Below are positions 54,115 through 61,590 of a stretch of DNA of 64,000 nucleotides, piece after piece (position 1 is the first letter of the stretch; each line of letters opens with the position of its first letter). The notes beneath the pieces were generated by a model that searched no databases, was not told the origin of the DNA, and was given only the letters and a program-made list of their open reading frames with translations. Location: NCBI GenBank assembly GCA_023400235.1, contig JAEXFI010000005.1:124001-188000 (forward strand). Reading direction: 5' to 3'. The position numbers were made by a program, and so were the translations under genes. The stretch is from Bacillota bacterium. GTDB lineage: Bacteria; Bacillota; Clostridia; Acetivibrionales; DSM-1351.

Positions 54115-54150
54115 CTATCTTTTAAAATACTATCTTTGTGGGAGTAGAAG

Positions 54151-55113
54151 ATGAAATATATTAATAAGTATGATGTAAATATATCAAAAATTGGATTAGG
54201 TACAGGAAGATTTGGAACACGTATAGAAGAGGAAAAATCTTTTGAAATGCTTGATCTGTTTATTGCTGGAGGAGGGAACCTACTGGATACTGCCCGGAAT
54301 TATTATGAGTGGGTAGAAAATGGACGTGGGGTTAGTGAGAAAACAATAGGTAGGTGGCTTGAGTCTCGTAAAATCAGAAATAAGGTATATATATCAACAA
54401 AAGGCGGGGTTAGGAATCAAGGGAAAAAATTTATTATTAATCTTAATAAAGACAACCTTGTAGAGGAATTAAAAGAAAGCCAGGATGCACTCATGAGCAA
54501 AACAGTTGATTTTTACCTGCTGCACAGGGACGAGCCTCAAAGGCCGGTGGAGGAGATCATGGAAACACTTCAAGTTATATGCAGGCAGGGAAATGTACGT
54601 GGGCTGGGAGTATGCAACTGGTCGTCCGAAAGAATTATTTCAGCAAATCTTTATGCAAATAAGCATGGGTACAGGCCGTTGACACTGATTCAAACATGGT
54701 GGTCAATTGCCGAATATACAGAGACAATGTGGAACGACAGTACTACTACACATATGGATAAAGATACTTATGATCATATAAAACAGAATAATCTTGTTTG
54801 TATGGCGTATACCTCACAGGCGAAAGGTTTTTTTCAAAAAGCCATAGCTGAGGGATTAGACAATCTGGACAGCTTTCTTAAACACAGAATAGCAACAGAT
54901 GTAAACATAAGAAGGCTTAATTATATTAAAAAGTATTGTGAAGAGAATGGATTATCACCAACAGCAGTAATAAACGGGTATATTACAAGTAATCAAATTA
55001 ATGGCATAGCATTGGTTAGCTGTTCGTCAATTAATCAACTTAATGATATAATAAATAACTGTGACAGTAATATCGATAGTGAATTTATTAATTATATTGA
55101 GGGTATAAATTAG
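54151..55113 (+). CDS. Aldo/keto reductase family oxidoreductase
   Basis: A 320-residue NADPH-dependent reductase. The AKR tetrad is visible: Asp and Tyr in NLLDTARNYYEW, Lys in ISTKGGV and His in FYLLHRDEP. GLGTGRFGTR near the start is typical. GTGGGAG precedes the ATG. At the end of the island it may reduce the 4-keto group or the branch carbonyl of a CDP-sugar; in the known yersiniose route the branch is also reduced. Substrate unproven. Confidence 0.9.
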   Translation: MKYINKYDVNISKIGLGTGRFGTRIEEEKSFEMLDLFIAGGGNLLDTARNYYEWVENGRGVSEKTIGRWLESRKIRNKVYISTKGGVRNQGKKFIINLNKDNLVEELKESQDALMSKTVDFYLLHRDEPQRPVEEIMETLQVICRQGNVRGLGVCNWSSERIISANLYANKHGYRPLTLIQTWWSIAEYTETMWNDSTTTHMDKDTYDHIKQNNLVCMAYTSQAKGFFQKAIAEGLDNLDSFLKHRIATDVNIRRLNYIKKYCEENGLSPTAVINGYITSNQINGIALVSCSSINQLNDIINNCDSNIDSEFINYIEGIN

Positions 55114-55161
55114 CCGAAAAAGATTTAATAATTTGTTACAGACTTAATAAGGGGAAGTATC

Positions 55162-55818
55162 ATGCCTTTTGCTATGACACATTTATTTATTGCACATAAC
55201 ATAATAAAAAGCACGCGTCAAATCAAGAAACCCGGTGACTTTATGCTGGGAGCTATCGCACCAGATGCTGTTCATTTTTTGGACAACTATCATAGTGATT
55301 TAAAAAAGATAAGCCATCTCTGTATTGGGGATGAAAAGTGGGGTAATATAACAAATAATCAGGAATGGCTATCACATGTTCTTAATTTTTTACAAATTTA
55401 TAACTTTGGTGAAAAAAATGATTTTATATACGGATATTGTTCTCATATAATAACCGATTTGCAGAATAATATTAAGATATGGACACCTTTTCTAGCTGAG
55501 AATAAAGATGCTATTGAAAAGGGTATGGGAAGCATTTATCATCAGGAATCGTTCAATATCGATTATGAACTCTATTTATTTAATCCGCAGAAGCAAAGAG
55601 ATATTTGGGAGTTGCTAAGGGCTGCTGCAGGATATGATATTGAAAATGTTATTGGTAGGGGCGAAATAGATAAAATGAAGCATCACTTACTATATAACTT
55701 ATTTAACGACAGAAAACCAGCAGATGTATCCACTAATAAATATGTTACAATTTCGGGAGTGCTGCAGTTTATTTTCGCTGAATCCCAGTATATAAGCAGA
55801 CTTTTGTATAATATTTAA
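55162..55818 (+). CDS. Zinc-dependent phospholipase C-like protein
   Basis: A 218-residue protein of the PF00882-like zinc-dependent phospholipase C/metal-dependent hydrolase group. The His/Asp pattern is visible: MTHLFIAH near the start, GAIAPDAVHF, ISHLC, GYCSHIITD and SIYHQESFNIDYEL. No signal peptide, unlike the secreted toxins, so a cytoplasmic hydrolase is likely. GGGGAAG precedes the ATG. It ends the plus-strand run of the island, just before the convergent hydrolase gene. Substrate unknown. Confidence 0.7.
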   Translation: MPFAMTHLFIAHNIIKSTRQIKKPGDFMLGAIAPDAVHFLDNYHSDLKKISHLCIGDEKWGNITNNQEWLSHVLNFLQIYNFGEKNDFIYGYCSHIITDLQNNIKIWTPFLAENKDAIEKGMGSIYHQESFNIDYELYLFNPQKQRDIWELLRAAAGYDIENVIGRGEIDKMKHHLLYNLFNDRKPADVSTNKYVTISGVLQFIFAESQYISRLLYNI

Positions 55819-55822
55819 GTTT

Positions 55823-55851
55823 TATAATTTGATATATAATATCAAATTATA
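55823..55851. repeat. Perfect A/T palindrome between convergent genes
   Basis: TATAATTTGATAT and ATATCAAATTATA (13-bp arms) with a 3-bp ATA spacer. It lies 5 bp after the stop of the phospholipase-like gene and 76 bp from the stop of the minus-strand hydrolase. Probably a bidirectional A/T-rich terminator. Confidence 0.6.
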
Positions 55852-55926
55852 ACTGAGAATTAAGAATTGCAGCAAATTAAGAAAGCTAGACAGTACAAAT
55901 GTAAAATAGCTGACCGGTTATCATGG

Positions 55927-56892
55927 CTACTTCCCCTTCGCCTCCACACACTCCTTAATAAACTCCACCACCGTATCCATGTATTTATCAGGGGCAGTGA
56001 TAAAGCTCTGCCCGTACTCCTTTGCGCCGGAATTCCAGTAATGAGCCGGTACGGGACTTTTCCTGAAATACAGTTCGTATAACAGTCTGGTATTGTCGGA
56101 GGCACTTGGACCGGGCTGTATGCCGTCAATCAATAATATAGGAGTAGGAACTATTGCAGGCACTTGAGGAATAATATCCATTTCGTCATTGACCTTTGCA
56201 AGCATTTTAGCAATAAAGCCTATGGTAAATTTGAACGGATACTCCGGCAGCCAGCTATACTCTTCGATGGCAAAGTCAATAAAATTATCGGCTTTGGCAT
56301 AAGGGCTGTCGGCTATTACTCCGAGTATACTGTCCCTGTATGGGGACTTTGAAATTGCGGAAAGACAGGAGGAAGCCCCGGTGGAAAACCCCATAAGTAT
56401 GATGTTTTCCGTTTCCTGCTGCTTTAAGTATTTTATGGCGGTTAAAACATCGGTGGTTTCATTCTTGCCGAAGGTGGACATGGAACCTGCCGAGTTGCCT
56501 GAACCTCGCAAATCAATTGTAAGTACATTTAACTTTTCATTGTTCAGGCGGGATATGAGCCTGAAGGTGTCCTCATCAAACTGCAGCCTGTTCCTTCCAT
56601 AGCTGTGAATCATCAGCACAGTGGTCTTTGAACCTAAGGAGGGAAAAAACCAGCCATTTATTTTTTCCTTGGACTCACTGCAGTAAAAGCTTACATTCCT
56701 GTAGTCGGGTGCAATATTTGACGAAATCTGTGGAGTTGTTATCTTGGCAGGGTGGGTAATTTTCCAGGCTGAAATGAAGGAAACAGCACCAATAGCCAGA
56801 CAAACCAAAACTAATATATATATAATTGCAAGAAAAATATTCTTAGGCAAAACACTTTTTCTTTCTGCGAAAGCAACAGTCTTAAGCTGCAT
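55927..56892 (-). CDS. Membrane-anchored alpha/beta hydrolase
   Basis: A 321-residue protein. One hydrophobic segment (about residues 19-42, IFLAIIYILVLVCLAIGAVSF) anchors it; the hydrolase domain probably lies outside the membrane. The nucleophile Ser is in LMGFSTGASS (GxSxG), VLMIHSYGRN precedes it, and TIDLRGSGNSAG is typical of the COG1073-type hydrolases. The acid and His are expected near ILLIDGIQPG and PVPAHYWNSG. GGAGGA lies 8 bases before the ATG on the minus strand. It is the only minus-strand gene here and is divergent from the COG1313 radical SAM gene. Confidence 0.85.
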   Translation of the reverse strand: MQLKTVAFAERKSVLPKNIFLAIIYILVLVCLAIGAVSFISAWKITHPAKITTPQISSNIAPDYRNVSFYCSESKEKINGWFFPSLGSKTTVLMIHSYGRNRLQFDEDTFRLISRLNNEKLNVLTIDLRGSGNSAGSMSTFGKNETTDVLTAIKYLKQQETENIILMGFSTGASSCLSAISKSPYRDSILGVIADSPYAKADNFIDFAIEEYSWLPEYPFKFTIGFIAKMLAKVNDEMDIIPQVPAIVPTPILLIDGIQPGPSASDNTRLLYELYFRKSPVPAHYWNSGAKEYGQSFITAPDKYMDTVVEFIKECVEAKGK

Positions 56893-56941
56893 GGGGTAAA
56901 TCCTCCGGAAATTACTATTGACTAATGGATACTTAAGTTTT

Positions 56942-56981
56942 ATTATATTTTTATTTACCGGGAATGTAAATACATTATATC
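56942..56981. promoter_or_regulatory. Overlapping divergent promoters sharing a palindrome
   Basis: Minus strand: -35 TTTACA (56970-56965), 17 bp, -10 TATAAT (56947-56942), for the hydrolase. Plus strand: -35 TTTACC (56954-56959), 16 bp, -10 TATATC (56976-56981), for the radical SAM gene. The two -35 boxes form the arms of ATTTAC-N7-GTAAAT (56953-56971), so the promoters cannot both be used on one molecule at once. Confidence 0.45.
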
Positions 56982-56991
56982 AGGACGAAAC

Positions 56992-57041
56992 AGGCAATAG
57001 GTCCAGGCCCCTTAGTCTTAAGCGGATATTGCCTTGCCTGG
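56992..57041 (+). other. Structured leader with possible pseudoknot before the COG1313 gene
   Basis: AGGCAATA (56992-56999) can pair with TATTGCCT (57027-57034), and CCAGGC (57003-57008) with GCCTGG (57036-57041). The strands alternate A-B-A'-B', the order of an H-type pseudoknot. CAGGC at 56991 could also pair with GCCTG at 57036. The last strand ends 14 bases before the ribosome site. Function unknown; may be chance. Confidence 0.3.
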
Positions 57042-57066
57042 TAAATTGTTCTTATGGAGATTAAAG

Positions 57067-57957
57067 ATGACCAACCTTTGTAATAGCTGTCCGAGAAATT
57101 GCAATAAAAACGGAAAAGTCGAAGCAGGATTTTGTGGAGTTACTGAACAGCTAAAAGTTGCAAGAGCATTTTTACATATGTGGGAAGAGCCTTGTATAAG
57201 TGGGACAAGGGGATCAGGCACTATTTTCTTTGCAGGCTGCAACTTGAAATGTGTATATTGCCAGAACTTTCATATAAGCCAGGAACATTTTGGAAAAGAG
57301 ATAACTGAAGCAAGGCTTGGGGAAATAGTGACCGAGCTTATTCATAAAGGTGCACATAATATAAACCTGGTGAATCCCTCCCACTACGTGCAGGTCATAG
57401 CCCGGGTGCTTGGTGAATTAAAAGCGGCAGGTAAACTGACTGTTCCCGTTGTCTATAACTCCAGCGGGTATGAAAGCGTTGCCGCTTTAAAAACTGTGGA
57501 AGGCTTGATAGATGTATATTTGCCTGACATGAAATATTCAGAGGGCGATACTTCTTTTAAGTATTCAAAGGCAAAAGATTATCCCCAGGTAAGTCAAGAG
57601 GCTGTTCTTGAGATGTACCGGCAGGTTGGAAGTCCGGTACTGGATGCTTCAGGAATCATCCGTAGAGGCCTTATTATCAGGCACCTGATTCTTCCGGGGC
57701 ATACTAAGGAGAGTATAAACGTACTCAATTGGATAAGCAAAAATGTTCCGAAGAGTGTGTATGTATCATTAATGAGTCAATATACACCCTTTTATGCTGC
57801 GGAGAAGTACCCTGAGATCAATAGGCCAATTACCAGAAAGGAATATGAGCGAGTAGTTGGGCACCTTTACAAGTTGGGACTTGAAGAAGGCTATGTACAG
57901 GAGAGGCAATCTGCGGACACACAATATATACCGGACTTTAATCTTGAAGGAGTTTAA
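57067..57957 (+). CDS. COG1313-type radical SAM protein (PflX-like)
   Basis: A 296-residue protein. The radical SAM motif is GCNLKCVYCQNFHIS (CxxxCxxC), preceded by a cysteine-rich start (NLCNSCPRNCNKNGKVEAGFCGV) that could hold another metal cluster. VNPSHYVQVIARVLGELK and VYNSSGYESV are typical of the PflX group, which resembles pyruvate-formate-lyase activating enzymes but has no proven substrate. The ATG at 57067 follows TGGAG; the longer frame from 57034 lies in the leader hairpin. It stands alone, divergent to the hydrolase. Confidence 0.88.
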   Translation: MTNLCNSCPRNCNKNGKVEAGFCGVTEQLKVARAFLHMWEEPCISGTRGSGTIFFAGCNLKCVYCQNFHISQEHFGKEITEARLGEIVTELIHKGAHNINLVNPSHYVQVIARVLGELKAAGKLTVPVVYNSSGYESVAALKTVEGLIDVYLPDMKYSEGDTSFKYSKAKDYPQVSQEAVLEMYRQVGSPVLDASGIIRRGLIIRHLILPGHTKESINVLNWISKNVPKSVYVSLMSQYTPFYAAEKYPEINRPITRKEYERVVGHLYKLGLEEGYVQERQSADTQYIPDFNLEGV

Positions 57958-58401
57958 GAGCTGGCGTATTATTAGTAAATTAACCTGCGGTGCTGTTTAA
58001 AAGGTGGTAACAGTGAGAAAAAATATAAAATATAAAGGAAAATATAAAATTTTAAAAATAATTGTTGCATTTTGTTAATTTATACATTATAATTTACATT
58101 AATAGAAATAATTTACACAATTATATGTTTATAGAAATGCAACACAAGGTTATATTTACTTGATTTCAAATCTATTCAATTTCTGAATGTTAGTTCCTTA
58201 AAATTTCAAGAGTATTTAATATTTCTTTAATATCTTAACCCATTTATTAATACATATTAGTTGACACATAATAAATCTCCCCCTTTGTTAAATTCACAAA
58301 TTTCATCTCTTTTTTTATTAGACTTCTATACAGCAAAATGTAAAACATTTCAGTAATATTCCATCGGCTTTAATTCTCATTATTCATGGAGGAAGAATTA
58401 T
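57958..58401. other. 444-bp A/T-rich intergenic region before the Tad-like locus
   Basis: No coding frame or RNA gene is supported here. The region is extremely A/T-rich from 58018 on. It holds one good promoter (58065-58093) and a second -35-like TTGACA at 58261 without a clear -10. No clear terminator for the upstream gene is visible. Its length suggests a long, possibly regulated leader for the kinase gene. Confidence 0.5.
58065..58093 (+). promoter_or_regulatory. Possible promoter of the Tad-like locus
   Basis: TTGCAT (58065-58070), a 17-bp spacer and TATAAT (58088-58093). Transcription would start near 58100, giving a leader of about 300 nt. In such A/T-rich DNA a chance match is possible. 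Confidence 0.45.
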
Positions 58402-60114
58402 ATGCAGAACAATATAATTTTTCAAAAATATCGATATATAAAATCCTTGGGGCATGGCGGTTGTGCGGAGGTATTCCTGGCTGAAAACCTGGCTCTTAAA
58501 AACTATTGGGCTATAAAGGAAATAAATAAAAACGGAGCGGCCTCTATCAGCGGCTATCTGGAACCTGTAATATTAAAACGCTTGAACCATCCTGCACTGC
58601 CCAGAATTGTCGATGTCTACGAAGATGAAAGTAAAATATACATAATCGAGGATTACATAGAAGGAAAAAGCTTACTGCAGGTGTTGGAGAACGACGGACC
58701 GTGCCAGGAGCAAAAGGTTGCAGATTGGGGTATGCAGTTATGCAGCGTACTGGAGTATCTGCATGGACAAAAGCCCAATGCCGTGATTTATGGGGATATG
58801 AAGCCGCATAATATTATTCTTACACAGGATGGCTGTATAAAGCTTATTGACTTTGGGGTTTCCATGTATTCAGCCAACGGTGAAATTCCAGCAAGCGAAG
58901 GAGAAACAGACAGTTTTAAAACAGGCTTTATTGGCACAAGAGGTTATGCTGCTCCTGAACAATATTTGGGAAAGGGAACTTCAATAAGCACTGATATATA
59001 TTCTCTTGGGATCACTTTGATACAACTGCTTATAGGCAGGCATCCTCTGCAATGTGCTGATTTTTACAGCGATAGTGAATACATGGAATGTATGTCCTTG
59101 GGATTGTTTGAAATCTTAAATAAATGTATTCAAACAAAGCCTTCAAAGAGGTACAGCAGTGTGTCCCAATTGCGCAGGGACCTTGGGAAAGTTGCACTTT
59201 ACAATGTGAGCAGACCCCCAGGCTGCATAAATACAGGCAGGAATAGTCTCACAAGAATATTTGCGTTTTCAGGAGTGAGTGGTGCAGGTGTTTCGACAAT
59301 AACCGGTGCCGTAGCAGAGTATCTGGCGAAAACAAGGAAGGCAACAGTTTGCATTGTGGATTTAAGTCATTCAGGTGCCTTGGCCAGAGGCTATACAATT
59401 GAAAGGGCCGGAATCCTATCAAAACCCGTGAAGCTTGATTCAAAATTATTTTACATAAACTATAGAGACTTTGTTAATCCAGACCCCAAAAATGATTCAA
59501 ACCTAAAAGAGTATCCTATTGATCATACTGATCCTTTAATAATCTATAAGCAATTCTCTCAGCTTCAGGATCAATTTTCATTTATTTTAATTGATGCTGA
59601 TCTGTCAATCCTCAAGATGATTGAGCACGTCCTAAGTCACATTTTTCTGATATGTGATATGAACCCATATTATATATCAGGATTGGGGGAACGGATTGAA
59701 GTGAAAGAGCTGGCTTCATCCTGTTCTTCGGGCACATCATTTATAGTCAACAAATTCTACAAAGGAGAATTAAGTTCCGGTGACATCCTGCAGGGTGCTA
59801 TCTCAAATAGTAATACTGAGGAGCATCTCGGAAAACTTGTTTCTCTATCAAGCCTTTTTGAGGTTCCGTATGATCAATGGATATATCTCAAATGGATGTA
59901 CAGCGGCTTCGGAGAACCACTAAGATTTGGGGGCAAATCCAGTGACCGGTTTGGTATGGCAGTTGCCCATATTGTTGACAAGACAATTCAACCTCCCAAA
60001 TCGCAGCCCTGGCAGGGGCTGAAAAAAATTACAGACAAGTGGAGTAACAGATATGAGAAAACGAATAATAATAAAAACGATACTTATTACTATGGGAATA
60101 TTTCTAATACTTAA
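58402..60114 (+). CDS. Ser/Thr protein kinase fused to a MinD/CpaE-like domain
   Basis: A 570-residue cytoplasmic fusion. Residues about 10-268 are a eukaryotic-type Ser/Thr kinase: glycine loop LGHGGCAEVF, K39 in WAIKEI, catalytic D132 in IYGDMKPHN (RD arginine replaced by Gly), D150 of DFG and GTRGYAAPEQYLG in the activation segment. Residues about 283-545 resemble a ParA/MinD/CpaE ATPase: FAFSGVSGAGVST stands where KGGxGKT should be (residues 291-299), and lacks both lysines, then VCIVDLSHSGALARG and FILIDAD. It heads a locus with CpaB, MinD-like, CpaF and TadB-like genes. GGAGGAAG precedes the ATG. The last 20 residues overlap the next gene and look random. Confidence 0.88.
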   Translation: MQNNIIFQKYRYIKSLGHGGCAEVFLAENLALKNYWAIKEINKNGAASISGYLEPVILKRLNHPALPRIVDVYEDESKIYIIEDYIEGKSLLQVLENDGPCQEQKVADWGMQLCSVLEYLHGQKPNAVIYGDMKPHNIILTQDGCIKLIDFGVSMYSANGEIPASEGETDSFKTGFIGTRGYAAPEQYLGKGTSISTDIYSLGITLIQLLIGRHPLQCADFYSDSEYMECMSLGLFEILNKCIQTKPSKRYSSVSQLRRDLGKVALYNVSRPPGCINTGRNSLTRIFAFSGVSGAGVSTITGAVAEYLAKTRKATVCIVDLSHSGALARGYTIERAGILSKPVKLDSKLFYINYRDFVNPDPKNDSNLKEYPIDHTDPLIIYKQFSQLQDQFSFILIDADLSILKMIEHVLSHIFLICDMNPYYISGLGERIEVKELASSCSSGTSFIVNKFYKGELSSGDILQGAISNSNTEEHLGKLVSLSSLFEVPYDQWIYLKWMYSGFGEPLRFGGKSSDRFGMAVAHIVDKTIQPPKSQPWQGLKKITDKWSNRYEKTNNNKNDTYYYGNISNT

Positions 60115-60691
60115 TACTTTTATTCTCACATATATCTTTAAAAAATATCCCCTTGACATGAAGGAATATATACCAGCCATTATTGCAGCAGGGGATATCC
60201 CATCGGGTACAGTCATTGGTGCAGAACACATACGAACCAAACTTATTCAGTATACTGCCTTCAATCAATCCATGGAGAAGGACGCAAGTATGGTTATAGG
60301 TAAAAAATTGTCAAGAAGTATCAGCAAAAGTGATTACTTTAGGAAGTCTGACCTGATACACAGAGAAGATTGGTTCAGCAGTGATGCAAGGATAATCACT
60401 TTGCCGGCAAATATTGAAGAACGGCTTGCAAACTTGATTAAGCGAGGCTCATACATTGACATACTAATAAATAGGGAATCACGTCAAATGCCTGAGACAG
60501 TTTTAAGGAAAATAAGAGTTGAGGATGTTCTGGACGAAAACGGAAATTCAATTGATACAAAGTCCGGAATAAATTCCAGGACTGCATATTTAATGCTTGT
60601 ATTGGGAGAAACAGAAAGACAAAAGATTTATTCTTCCCTGGCAGAGGGGAGATTAATCTATGAGCTGTATTGTGACGAAAGTCAGAATTAG
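60053..60691 (+). CDS. CpaB/SAF-domain pilus assembly protein
   Basis: A 212-residue protein. One membrane segment (about residues 7-29, IKTILITMGIFLILNTFILTYIF) is followed by a SAF domain (YIPAIIAAGDIPSGTVIGAEHI) and a longer domain ending in an RcpC/CpaB-like part (IITLPANIEERLANLIKRGSYIDILI). CpaB/RcpC proteins take part in Tad pilus secretion at the envelope. The ATG at 60053 follows GTGGAG and overlaps the kinase gene by 62 bp in another frame. The membrane segment is encoded in that overlap, so the start cannot be much later. Confidence 0.8.
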   Translation: MRKRIIIKTILITMGIFLILNTFILTYIFKKYPLDMKEYIPAIIAAGDIPSGTVIGAEHIRTKLIQYTAFNQSMEKDASMVIGKKLSRSISKSDYFRKSDLIHREDWFSSDARIITLPANIEERLANLIKRGSYIDILINRESRQMPETVLRKIRVEDVLDENGNSIDTKSGINSRTAYLMLVLGETERQKIYSSLAEGRLIYELYCDESQN

Positions 60692-60720
60692 CGTTCTACT
60701 TTAATTTTACGGGGGAGCAT

Positions 60721-61509
60721 ATGGGAAAGGTACTTGCAGTTTGGTCTCACACAAGGAGATCAGGAAAATCGATTGTTGCGTATATGCTGGCCAGACATAT
60801 GGCGGAGAGCGGAAATCTCAGAATTTTGGTCTGCTGTCTTAACTATAAGTCCAGTTCACTTTACCGGCTGCTGAATGTTTCAGCGTCTGCAGCAGGCCTT
60901 GAAGAGCTTGTAAACTGTGGGATAACAGAAGAGCATTTTTTCAGCATCATACCAAATTCAGAAAAACTGTTTTTTCTTGGCAGCTATAAAATGTCAAACA
61001 GCTATGCTTCAAAAAATATTACTAAATATGCTGATTTATTTGGAAGGCTGAAAGACTCATTTGACTTGGTTCTTGTAGATGCAGCCTCTGAAGCTGAAAA
61101 TGTGCTTACAAGACTTGTACTTGAGAGAGCGGACATGGTCATTAAACTATACTGTCAAGATATTGAAAGTATTATGGACATAAAGCCTGACAGGCAAATT
61201 TTGGCAGTAACTTATCAGCAGAGTGTCAATTTAATATCCCAATACCGAAGCATTTATCCCAAGGCAATAGATATTAAGCGTAAAATAGGTCCGGAAAGAC
61301 TCTTTACTCTTGAGCACTGTGCAATTCTTCAAGAAATGAACAACCGGGGCAGCCTATACAAATATATGCAGTTGGATACTGTATTTAATACGTCTATAAG
61401 TAAAATTATCAGGTATCTGATGATGACTCTAGAAATAGATGCTGGTGAAAAAGCAACCTCTAAAAGTTTCATCGGGTGGATTAAAGGATTTTGGCGGTTA
61501 AGGGAATAG
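60721..61509 (+). CDS. MinD/CpaE-like P-loop ATPase
   Basis: A 262-residue protein of the SIMIBI class. The Walker A-like loop is AVWSHTRRSGKSIVAYMLA (K16 present; the signature lysine is replaced by Arg). FDLVLVDAASEAENVL is the Walker B-like segment. The family in Tad loci is CpaE/TadZ, which places the pilus machine. Unlike the fused domain at 58402, this copy keeps the nucleotide-binding lysine. GGGGGAG precedes the ATG, 29 bp after the CpaB gene. Confidence 0.78.
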   Translation: MGKVLAVWSHTRRSGKSIVAYMLARHMAESGNLRILVCCLNYKSSSLYRLLNVSASAAGLEELVNCGITEEHFFSIIPNSEKLFFLGSYKMSNSYASKNITKYADLFGRLKDSFDLVLVDAASEAENVLTRLVLERADMVIKLYCQDIESIMDIKPDRQILAVTYQQSVNLISQYRSIYPKAIDIKRKIGPERLFTLEHCAILQEMNNRGSLYKYMQLDTVFNTSISKIIRYLMMTLEIDAGEKATSKSFIGWIKGFWRLRE

Positions 61510-61590
61510 TCCCGAACTAAGGTGAGTGTACTGTTCTGATGAATATAAAGGTATGTGGGGGTTTATACCAAAATAATGAAAGGAGATAAC

